The translations under genes and the position numbers were made by a program. From Ignelater luminosus (Eukaryota; Arthropoda; Insecta; Coleoptera; Elateridae): a stretch of DNA of 64,000 nucleotides. Location: NCBI GenBank assembly GCA_011009095.1, contig VTPC01091034.1, positions 211,629 to 275,628 on the forward strand, read 5' to 3'. Below are positions 36,521 through 46,982 of the stretch, piece by piece; the stretch's first letter is position 1; each line of letters begins with the position of its first letter. Below the pieces are notes generated by a model. That model was not told the origin of the DNA, searched no databases, and saw only the letters and a list, made by a program, of their open reading frames with translations.

Positions 36521-38007
36521 TAGGAGGCATTCCACGTGAAATCGCACAATTTTTGAAGAAAATTGACCTTCATGTCTTAGATTTTACTGAAACTTTTTTT
36601 TAATGTTTTTCTAAGACAAAATAAGAGATACGTGTCTTTTTATATCTGGATAACTCTAATATTATGATAATTACAAAGCATCAAAGTTTCCGAAAATTTG
36701 TCTTCTTCGTCTATAAATGTGCAAAATATCAAAATGGAATTCGTTTTGGTTAGTTTTGTAATCACTTAGCAAACACCGGCGTGTGAACAAAGACGTATCA
36801 ATAGTCGCCGAGTTTTTACAGCACGAGTACTCATGAGTTCAATTATTGATGTACAACGTTAGTGCAGACACTGTAATAACTCGTAACCACGATTTTAAAC
36901 TAACTTAAAAAGCAACAAATTCAATTGTTTCTAAATTTTTGAAGAAACGGGTGAATCACTTCCTGTGAAATCTTATGGGATGCTGTGTTTGCTGACCCCC
37001 TTATTAGGTTCAGGTTCTTCGTCGCACGCTCATAAAGCATCTGTAGTTAAGTGCATTTATGACAGTAATTCCATTATAAAAGTTTAGGTGTACAAACTAC
37101 ATGTGTTTGAGAATTCTGTGGAATTTTTGTAGAATTTTAAACAACCGGGTTAATGCTAAAAATTACAATTAAAAAAACAACCCTCGAAAACTGTTTTTTT
37201 TTGTTAGATATATCGCGATATTTATCGAGTAAAACATCAGTTTCTAAACTTTAAGATGATTTAACCTAAACATTTTTACATTAACTAAAAATGGAGAAAC
37301 AAACGTTTCCATATTATGTAGATCGCTAACATTTGGAAATTTATAGACAAAATAAAATACAAAATAATGATATTTGACGTAAACAAAAAATACGTGTTTC
37401 CTCCATTGTTTCATACAATACATAAAAAATTCTTCGAGCAATTTACAATTAATTTTAGATGTTTTGTGACTGTTCGATTTCACTTGGAGCGGTTTGAGGC
37501 GCCTAAAAATGCAGGTACCCTTCCGCACACTGAAACAGCAACACATAATATTCTTAAAATACATTTATAATTGGAGTTCCACCTTGAAATTTGGAAGGCA
37601 CATGGAAGATGCATTCAAGAATACAGTAGAATTTTTCCAGATTTTTAAACGATCGGGTTAATGCAGTAACTTACAATTAAAGAAAACAACCCCCTAAAAT
37701 ACAATTTTTTTAAAAATAATCTTATGGTAGTATTTATAGGGTGAAAGATCATCTTTTAAGTTTTAAAATAATTCAAGTTGGAAGTCTTTATGTTGTGTAA
37801 TAAAGTAAAGACAAACGTTTTTATACTAAGGGCTACGCTAATTTTCGAAAATTTGTATGCAGAATAAAATACAAAATAATGACATTTGGCGTAAACAAAA
37901 AAATACGTGTCTCTTTTTTTCATTGGTACAACATATAAAAAAAATTTCAAGTGATTATGAAAACTTGATGTTTTATGACTGTGCGATTTCACGTGGCATG
38001 CCTCTTA
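36521..38007. mobile_element. TIR element of about 1.5 kb with internal tandem duplication
   Basis: The outer ends TAGGAGGCATTCCACGTGAA-ATCGCA and TGCGATTTCACGTGGCATGC-CTCTTA are inverted copies. Inside, about 37105-37500 and 37615-38007 are diverged direct repeats (each with 'GGGTTAATGC', 'AATAAAATACAAAATAATGA', 'AAAAATACGTGT' and a 'CGATTTCAC' end), so the right end was duplicated in tandem. No transposase was recognised. Confidence 0.6.
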
Positions 38008-38920
38008 GAAGAAATTTTGATCTTAGATGCAAAGAACATGTATGCTGTTACAAACACAAACAGCCAGAAAAGTCCAATTATGCCAAAAACCTAAAAGAAC
38101 ACAATCATCCTATGACCACAAACAACCACATTACATTTTTGCAACAATAAACATAAACTAGATGTTCTGGAAACGTTTGAAATTTACAAACACAAACCCA
38201 AAGTACCTTTAATGAATGAGCAGATTACCTAATAAAATCACCGTTACCGTCATAATTTCTAATTGAACGTTGAGTCAAGTTAGTTGGTTACCATGACAAC
38301 TATTTATTTATGCCTTTGAAAATGATATGTTAATATCGAAACGCATCAGGCAAATCAAGTAAGGTTATATTAGTGGATTTAGTTTTCGATCTTAAAAATA
38401 AGATACTTATATTGTCTTTCATTAATATACTCCGTTCACGATGTCTCTGGGTTGTATATGGCTGTGGCAGAATGACAACTTGAGTATTGTAAACCGGGCT
38501 GTTTATCTATTAAGTCGGCTTGTAAAATCTTATTGACCCTTAATGTACTTTAAGGTTATGATTTTATGACAGTTTGACCTCACGCTGTTGCTTTTTTTTG
38601 TAGATCTGTAAATCGATTACGCTAAAAGATTGCTTCACGAAAATTTCTATTTATATTTATAAATCAAAGATTTATGTTTTTATTTATAACCTTTGGCATT
38701 CTTCTTAATTGACATTAATAGATGCAAAATATAAGAAAAATTTGATCTCTTTTTAACAAAACTAATTGATACTAAATGTTTATTCAAGATTCTTGATCGT
38801 GCAACGGCGCCAAATACAGACGCAGGTACGGCAATTTTCAAAAAAAAGGGAAACACTTCCAACCTTACAAAATGAACGCATGGTTTGTTACGACGGTTAC
38901 GACCCAGAAACATCGTCGAG

Positions 38921-39222
38921 TATACAGTGTATCCAAGAAAAGGATGCATGGGGATCTTGGAAACGGTAGGAGATACAGGATCGGTTAAATGGGATGAAAG
39001 TTGGCTATTTATAGTACCTTTTTGTTGGCATTTGCAAAATCTAGATAGTTTCAGAGATATTTAAAAAATCTACTTTTTTTTAAATATCTCTGAAACTATT
39101 TTGCAAACACCAACAAAAAGGTCCTATAAATAGCCAAATTTCATCCCATTTAATCGATCCTGTATCTCTTACCGTTTCCAAGATCCTCATGCTGTGCATC
39201 CTTATCTTGGACACATTGTATA
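38921..39222. mobile_element. 302-bp near-perfect palindrome
   Basis: The arms of about 145 bp are inverted copies with few changes: 'TATACAGTGTATCCAAG' at the left, 'CTTGGACACATTGTATA' at the right, and 'GGCTATTTATAG', 'TTTTTGTTGG' and 'AGATATTTAAA' segments in both. The axis is near 39071. It ends in TATA, consistent with TA insertion. Confidence 0.85.
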
Positions 39223-39946
39223 AGAGTGATCTGTTTTAATTTAATTTAATAAAACACACTGTATGATTTTATTTATTTTTTTTTCTATCACTTTGTGGAA
39301 TTCCAAGTAAATGATGAATTACAATAAAATATAAAAAAGATAGAATTGTGTTTTATTATAATCATTGGAACAAATAAAGAGAAAACTTTATAACTAAAAA
39401 GTAACTGTAACTGAAAAAATGACATTTTAATTATTTAAATCTGACAACTGAACCTTCGTCAGTTCATTAGCTCCAAGTGCTCAGGATCGGTTTTTATCTT
39501 CGTTACACAAATGATAGTCAAGATGCTCTATTTTTGTTAATAATCAAGTCAGAGAGCTCTGAATGAATAAAAGAACATGCCTTTAGATGTTATCAGACGT
39601 TACGTATTTACAAAGACACCTGGGTTAACCTGATAACTCCTATGAATCACCATGGACACAACTAGTTCAACAATTGTTTTCATGGTTATTTTGACTGATT
39701 GGGTCAATTCAAGTGAGTTTTTGTAAATGCTTATTAGTTATTAACGTTCAAATTAAAAAGCTTTTTGTTGGAACATAGTATAAAAAGTCTGTTGCAGATT
39801 AAATGTGAATAGGAAGGATCAGAATTGCAGATTATATAAAAATCTTAAATCATAAGGTTTCTATAAATTTATAACACATGGTTAAAGAAATTTCAGTTCG
39901 AAAGAGACCATGAAAAGAATTCACTTCTTAACTAGTAGTAGAGTCC

Positions 39947-40115
39947 CTAAATAACACTTTTGACATTAAAATAATAATAAATATCTTTGGCATTAAAAAT
40001 ATTATTTAGGAACTATAGTAGGAGGTCATTATTGTTTTGCTGTCAAATTGATATTTCTAGGTTATGTTTGCTGTTTTGTTTTGTTGTCAAACTGACATTT
40101 TTAGGTTATGTTGTT
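39947..40115. repeat. Hairpin plus two direct repeats
   Basis: 'GTCCCTAAATAA' pairs with 'TTATTTAGGAAC' (about 39950-40013). Next come two copies of a unit of about 47 bp ('TGTCAAATTGATATTTCTAG-GTTATG', 'TGTCAAACTGACATTTTTAG-GTTATG'). Confidence 0.5.
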
Positions 40116-41230
40116 TGTTTTTTTTTTATTTTGCTTCAAACCTATTTCAGTTCACAATAATTATTGTACAGGGTGTATCTTAAATGGCGGATGATATAAA
40201 CTCTGTCTTTTTGGAATTATTGGAGATCAAAAATTACTTGCTTGATTCTGCATTTTTGATAAATAACAGTTTAATATCACTATCTGAACCAAGTTTGAAT
40301 ATAAACAGGACTAACTAAATGGTACTTATAAGATATTTTGCATTAACACATTAGTATCCACTTCTTAAAATGGTCAGTTCCTTAACAACAATGATTTCAT
40401 TGCTTTACCAATTCATTTTCAAGTTCTTTATTAATAAAAAACATTGTCTACAAAGAGGAAATAAAATTCAAAAGATCAACTAATTCAAAAAATCAATTAG
40501 GGTGTAAGAATTTTAATTCATAAAAGACAACATGCTGCAAGATTTCTAGAATCAAGCTTCATACATCGATCTAGAAAATGTTATGGAGTTGATGGTGACA
40601 GTATTGATTGAATATCTATTAAATTCATTAAAAAGAAACCTTAATTCATAACTTGTATGTGCTATAACAATACAAATTTTGGTCAAAACTTTACTTCATT
40701 CTTTTTATTTAATACAAAAATCTATTTCATGAGAAACAACTAGGAATTTTAAAAGACTTGGTGAATTTTAAGAATGCAGGATTCAACATGATTATACATA
40801 AGGCGACAAATATCTAAAAAAATCAACTGCAATATTCTGCAGCAATAGTAAGAAATCAATTGATATAAAAAACAAGATTTTATTTTAAAATGCTCGTACA
40901 AAATACAGTTTAAAAAAATATGTTCAATTGTGTTTTGTTAAATACAAAAATAGAAAAATTACACACATCATAAAAGCACATGAATATGCTATTTGTACAC
41001 ATAAATTGCCTTATACTAAATTTATAATGCTAGTATCAGCAGGTATTGTATGTTTTCCTCTTAATACTTGCTGTCTGAGTCTCTAAAACAAAAGAGAAAA
41101 ATTAGTAGTGTTACTTGTGTTATTATATCACTGTTCTTTGTGCATAGTAACATTTATACATTATCATTATCTAGATAGATTATTACTTTTTTGTAATCGT
41201 TTTGTGAGGTAATTAACGAAAAAAACAATA
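40116..41230. other. Unannotated AT-rich stretch
   Basis: No gene seen. A single MITE-type terminus 'TGTACAGGGTGTATCTTAAA' at about 40166 has no partner that I found. Confidence 0.35.
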
Positions 41231-41232
41231 TA

Positions 41233-41741
41233 CAGGGTGAATTTAAAATTGCACATAATCTGTACACCAGTAAATCTATATCAAGATCTGAATGAAAACG
41301 CTAAATACATTTTTTGCTATTAATTCATAGTTTTTAAAGTATGGCCAATTAAAAGTTTTTAGAGCTGACAACGCAGCATGATATTTTACTAAGGCTTCCA
41401 GTTGCAAAGCTGCTGCTTTTCATGAATGATGTTATAGCAACAGCAATGCAATACTACAACATATTTTTAAAGATTCTGCAGCAAAGATTTAACATTAATT
41501 AATTATTTATTATTAAGAAATAAAATGAAAATAGGACCAAATCCTTCTTTTTATTACTTAAACTACAAATAATTGTAACTATTTCGTCTTAATTATTAAA
41601 AACAAATACAAGTAAAGATTAGGAGCACTAATAACTTTGTAATGAAGAAGTTTTCGTCAAAATGGTATTAGAATTTCTTCCTCAGTTTGTGATGTAGAAT
41701 AACGCGGTGTACATAATATGCACCATTTAAAATACACCCTA
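41233..41741. mobile_element. 509-bp MITE with CAGGGTG ends
   Basis: The left end CAGGGTGAATTTAAAATTGC and right end (inverted TAGGGTGTATTTTAAATGGTGC) form TIRs of about 30 bp flanked by TA. It is non-coding, of Tc1/mariner-type non-autonomous form. Confidence 0.7.
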
Positions 41742-42499
41742 TATAACTAAATGTAGAAGGTTTTCCATATGTCTGTACCTAACTTGACATCTGTCAAAGT
41801 TAACCTCAAAATCTACAGTAAATTAATGTTTTTAAATCTTGTTCATACATGTGTACTCTCACTCTTTAGGCGCTTGAGCTTTTTTGCAGCACTCAGTCTG
41901 CGTCCTGTGCTTCAAATTTCGGCCTCACACCTGAAATATTATTAGCCAAGAAAAATGGGGAAAACAGAAGTCCTGAAGTTGCACAGGCTAGTTCCGTTAC
42001 TACAAACTTCCAATGCTACAGAACCCATAGTGAGTAATAATGGTGCAAATAGTGAAATTCAGGGTGTTATATAAGTATCCAGCCATAGCTTAATGAGTGA
42101 TACTATTGAACAAAACAAATCATATTTTTCAAGAATTTCTTTCCAATCAACTTTTCTTTCAAAGATGTAATCATTTAAAGTCTGTTAACCAATAGGAAAT
42201 AAGAATGCCAATCATGGCTGTTTTTTGCCCTCTTACTTGATCTACATTTGTTAAGACTTTGAAAGAAGTAAGGTAATTGGTCATCTTTATACCTACTTTT
42301 GTAATTTTAATAAGAAAGGGTTCTTTAAAAATACTCTTGCAGATTTTAATATCCCTAGGTTACCTGTTGACTGCATATTTACATGGCATTATATATTGTT
42401 CTGATTCGAGCCATAAGGTAGAAAATTTCTTTTGATAAGATTTTCTTATCTCCTGCGGGTAATTCATGACATAAGCGAAGTTTTTTCTTGGGAGTTGTG

Positions 42500-42915
42500 C
42501 AGCGCTTCTTAGAGCACGAGCCGAAATTTCCAGACAAACTTGAACCGGCCCGAGAAACTTGATCGGCCTGACGGGCCCGAGAGGCTCGAACGGCAAGTCC
42601 GAAGTACGGGAAGTCCAAAAGGCCCGACGGCCCAAAGCATTTGAACGGTTCAAAAGGCTTGGCAGACAGAGAAGCCTGAAGGGCCAAAAAATCCAAAAGG
42701 TCCAGTAAACCCGTATGATCCGACAGGACCGAGAGATTCAAATAGCCCAATAGACCCGAAGAGCCAAGAACTTCAAAAGGCCCGACAGATCCGTATGGCT
42801 CGACAAGGCCGTAAGGTCCGACAAGCTCTAACAGCTCGACAGACCCTACAAGACCAAACGGCTCGAGAGGTCTGAACCCGAGCTTTGACTAGAAAATGCG
42901 ACCCGTGCAGGCCTT
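42500..42915. repeat. GC-rich minisatellite element, copy 2
   Basis: Units of about 15-16 bp of the type 'GGCCCGACAGACCCG' run through about 400 bp in a strongly AT-rich neighbourhood and end with CCCGTGCAGGCC. Two overlapping minus-strand open frames (42360-42750) are products of the repeat. Confidence 0.7.
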
Positions 42916-43379
42916 TAGCGCTTCTGTCTCTCCTGTTTATCGCTACTACTAGTAAAATACATTATTGACATAAATGTAATAATAATAATCTTACTAATTT
43001 CAACGCCATATATTTAACTATTAAAGCAATATTTAACAAACACCACTAAGCACTAAAACACTGAAAACTATGATTAAACCAGTAACCGAATTAAACGAAA
43101 CTTAAAACACCCTAAGCACTTAAAATTTGTATGTGTGTGTTGAACTTGAATAATTTACGCGCATTCCGTTTGCGGAAGAAGTCATATGTTAAACCATGGT
43201 CATGCGGATACGTTAAAAGCAAGTGAATGAAGTTAATCGAAGTATACGTGTTATACAGTCGGCCGTGTTTTCACGTATATTGCGCTATCTGCGTAATTAA
43301 AATAAAACGGAAACTAAAAGTGTTGGTTTTATTAAATAAGATGTTTAGTAAGGAATATCCTTTAATTAAGAGATAAATC

Positions 43380-43770
43380 CCTCAGTTGATGTGAGACAAA
43401 GTACCGACAGCAAACAAAAGGCGATCGCAAATTGGGCTCAATAACAATTTTCTTCCAGCAAGAGGCGCTGTTCTTCGACTTTAAATTTTACAAGTTTAAA
43501 CGTCAGTTTATAGGTTTGAGGTTATTAAAATTTAAATTTTAGATCAAAGTAATTTTAAATGTCTTGTTGTGTATTAATTATGCTGTGCAAAGTTTGAATT
43601 AGCATGAGTATTTTCTATTCTTCATAAATTGCTGTAATAAAGATTTTGCAGTGGTTGCGTAACCGTTTTTCAAATAAGCTGGGTTAACCTAGAGTGCCTT
43701 GATATTGTTTTATTATTATGTCATTTTTCTAATGAATAGAATGTGGATACACTTGTCAATGTCATTTTTG
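43380..43770. repeat. Dispersed repeat, inverted partner at 46226-46570
   Basis: Segments such as 'AACGTCAGTTTATAGGTTTG-AGGTTATTAAAA' and 'GGGTTAACCTAGAGTGCCTTG' occur here and, reverse-complemented, at 46226-46570. The intervening 2.5 kb contains the minisatellite and solo LTR, so this is a pair of independent element copies or a long inverted repeat. Confidence 0.6.
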
Positions 43771-43984
43771 AAGTATAGTCGTATGTTCGTCAACTAACCT
43801 TAAATTTCAATATCAAAGCCATTTTAGACAATCTTCTTCTTATCAATTCTTGTTTACTTATTAAAGTAGTTTCAACCTTTACAAATTTTATTTATATTGG
43901 AAGTACAGTTAATCTTGAAATGATCTGATCTCAGACGTTCTGAGCCTCTGTTTCTAGACTAAAAAGAAATTGATATAACATTAT

Positions 43985-44260
43985 GATTAGCCCCGACACA
44001 CCGTGAAGGTCCGAACGGCTCAAGACCCCTGAACGACTCGACAGGCCCGGGAGGTTCGAGACCCCGAAATGATAGGAGCGGGAGGTCCGAACGGCCCGAG
44101 ACCACTGAATGACTTAAGAAGCCCGAATGACCCGACAGGGCCGGGAAGCCGCACAGGTCATAAAACCCTGAACGACTCAAAAGGCCTGAACGACCCGACA
44201 GCGCCTGGAGGTCCGAACGGCCCGAGAGCTCTGAATAACTCAAGAGGCCCGAATGACCCG
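43985..44260. repeat. GC-rich minisatellite array with 126-bp higher-order unit (left part)
   Basis: Sub-units of 15-16 bp (CCGAACGACCCGACAGG type) are organised in a longer unit: 'GGAGGTCCGAACGGCCCGAG' starts at 44081 and again at 44207. The array continues at 44963 after the solo LTR. Its Gly/Pro/Asn-rich open frames are repeat by-products. Confidence 0.75.
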
Positions 44261-44962
44261 TGTTACGGGTAGCTCTAATTTACTAAATAAAATTCATTTA
44301 ATAACCACGTGGTTTAAACAAAAAGTTTATTACACACAATTAAATAAAAGAAATTCAGTTGCTGCTGCCCAGCGTTCATTAGGTATATGGTATCAATCGT
44401 GTGTTCTCTTATTTCAGGGCTGGCCAGGGCACTTACAATAATTTTCCTTAATTCCAAATCAATCCCCTTTAATTACAAATTACAAAATACAAAAATTACA
44501 ACAAACACAAATTCGTCAAAATATTACTTATCTGCGGGTCCAACGCACTACACACGGCACCACGTGGTCTCTTACACTCGTTGGCCGGTTGGAAGCCTCG
44601 TGGTAACGGCTCAGATCGTGGTCACTTTTATTATTACTCCTAGCAAGTTGTACTTAGCTGCTTCTTCCAGGCGACAAGACCAATTTACTTTTTTAAGGGT
44701 TAGTGTGGGGATGCTCGTTCACCAAGTAGGCACCCCTCTCGCTCTCTGCACTCAACTCCGAATGGACGAAATCTTCGGTCGGTGTCTTTAACCGATACCG
44801 TTATCTAGGTTGGTGACGCATTTCCGGCTAAGCCATCTTGCACAGGTCTACCACCTTTAATCATTTTACCCGCACAACTTACTGGTATATACGCTGTGCT
44901 CCGCAATTAGTTTTTCGTGTACACTTTAATACCTCACATTAACAAAACGGTAACCCGTTACA
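44261..44962. mobile_element. Solo LTR, 702 bp
   Basis: It starts TGTTACGGGT and ends ACCCGTTACA, i.e. the TG...CA ends of an LTR with a short inverted repeat. CCCG stands on both sides (44257-44260, 44963-44966). Removing LTR plus one CCCG restores 'GAATGACCCGACAGGGCCG', which occurs intact at about 44131-44149. A 4-bp duplication fits Ty3/gypsy-type integrases. No gag/pol remains, so recombination between two LTRs removed the body. The strand cannot be fixed from this. The open frame 44387-44791 is inside the LTR and is not a gene. Confidence 0.85.
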
Positions 44963-45470
44963 CCCGACAGGGCCGAGAAGCCAGACAGGTCAGAAAATCC
45001 TGAACGATTCAAAAGGCCTGAACGACCCGATAGGACCGGGAGGTCTAAACAGCCCGAGACCCCTGAATAACTCAAAAGGGCCGAATGACCCGACAGAGCC
45101 GGGAAGCCGGGCAGGTCAGAGAACCCTGAACGACTCAGGAGGCTTGAACAAGAAACTCGGTCCGTGCAGCCTTCTACGGTACAATACGAAACTTTACCGC
45201 TTTGGTTCAGTATAAAAACAACGACCACCATGGTCCGTACGAAAATAACGCTCGTCTGACTCAGTAAGAGAAAGTTCTCGGTTTGGTATAGTACGAGAAT
45301 TCTCTTTGGTTCAGTATCAAAACAATGCTTGTCCAAGTCTATACGATAATCTTCTGGTGCGGTTTAGTACGATTCAGTACGAAAAAGGCCTCGGTCCGAT
45401 CTGCCTCGGATCAGTATGAAAATGGCCTGAAAAGCGCAACCTACCCGATAAGCTCAACAAGACCAATACA
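44963..45470. repeat. Minisatellite array, right part, with second motif type
   Basis: 44963-45150 continues the 126-bp array: the next 'GGAGGTCTAAACAGCCCGAG' starts at 45039, exactly 126 bp after 44207 once the 706-bp insertion is removed. From 45160 the sequence changes to the second motif, variants of 'GGTTCAGTACGAAAA' (about 25-30 bp spacing), as in the copy at 29985. Confidence 0.7.
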
Positions 45471-46225
45471 CCGCTTTTTTTGTATATTGTCTCGATTACA
45501 TAGTCATTGATTCATTAAGATTTACTTTAACTGACTTATAAAACTGGTACTGTTATATTGGATGATGTTTACTATGTTGAAATCTGCATAGCCTTCGCAT
45601 GAGAATTTCAATCAATGCTTTCCTTTCAACTACAGAAGTATGGGCACTTTAGTTCTGATGTAGTCTAGTATGTAATTACACACATGTCTGTTGAAACTGT
45701 CACATCAATTGCAGTTCATTCAACCTCAAAAGTTTGCTACACAAAGAGACTTATTATTAATTTTAGTGCAGTAATAATCCTGCTGTTTAGGACTACAAAT
45801 ATGAGCCTGAGCAGTGAGCATGCATGAATATGTAAATCTAATTCAGAGCAAAACTTACAACTAATCTTTATCAAACACATTTGAAATGTTAAACTGCAGT
45901 TTAGTTCTAATAGCAGACAATTTAAATGAAAACTACTTATTTACACTCTCTTACAAGTTTTACATTAATGTGCAATATTACTGTTTACTAAAGAACCACT
46001 AAGACCTTCACTTCTGAATGTCATGCTCTTCTTTATTTATAAATTACTTTATAAAACTACTTAAAATAATAAATGTTCTCTTGTGCAGTAATATTATTTG
46101 TTTTGAAATTGTCAACGTTACGACACTGTACAATGCAACAAGAATGGAAAACGCTAGGCTTTTGCTGTCTTTTACACCAGCGGTGCAAGTAGAGAGTTAA
46201 CGTACTTTTTGTCTCTCTTCTTTGA

Positions 46226-46715
46226 CAAGTGTGTCCACACTGTACCCATTAGAAAAATGGCATTATAAAAATAAAATAATATCAAGGCACTCTAGGTTAA
46301 CCCAAATAACTCTGTAATGTAATTTGTATCATCAGATCAGAAATAAATAGTTAAGTCCCCTAAAACATGTCCAATATGCAATAGCAAGGCATTTTTAAAA
46401 TTACTTTTCTCTAAAATTTAAGTTTTAATAACCTCAAACTTATAAACTGACGTTTAAATTTGTCAAATTTGACATAGAACAACAACGCCTCTGGCGGAGA
46501 AAAAAATCGCAATGGAGCTCAATTTGTGATAGCTTTTGTTTGGTGTCAGTACTTTATCTCACATCAACTGGTTTTGCTTGGCGTTTGACTGTTGTGACAT
46601 CAACACAAATATCCTCCAACATAATGTTTTGTCACAGATTTCTGTGGTTTTGTTTACAAGCTAGTTTCCCACTTTTTGTAAGAGTTGGTTTACTTGTTAA
46701 TAACTATTTATATGC
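46226..46715. repeat. Dispersed repeat pair fused to a TIR element fragment
   Basis: 46226-46570 is the inverted partner of 43380-43770. 46570-46715 matches the right part of the element at 4178-4668, including 'TAAGAGTTGGTTTACTTGTT'. The open frame at 46540-46797 lies in this repeat and is not supported as a gene. Confidence 0.55.
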
Positions 46716-46982
46716 TGTTCAAGATTTATTTTTTACTGAAAGGCATTGCAATAAAAAAGAATCTTTGGCATTTTCAAGGACTTTGTATCTTATATAATGA
46801 TTAAAAAACTTAAACAAAATCGATATTTAAAAATTAGAGATTATCTGGGGCCAATCTAGGCCCTTAATGTCACTCCTCCTTTGTAATTACAAATAAAGTT
46901 ACAATTTACTGTTTAATTTTTCTGTTCATATTATACATAACAAAAACAAAAATTAAAACATCTACAATATAGTAGAATACAA

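Noticed and set aside
42360..42750. Two overlapping minus-strand open frames rich in Leu/Ser/Arg
   Set aside because: They are read from the GC-rich minisatellite; the 15-16-bp period keeps stops away. No start context or splice sites.
43959..44272. Collagen-like Gly/Pro/Asn-rich open frames on both strands
   Set aside because: They are the same minisatellite; the 126-bp unit is a multiple of three, which keeps frames open by chance.
44387..44791. 134-codon plus-strand open frame
   Set aside because: It lies inside the solo LTR and has no gag, pol or env motif.
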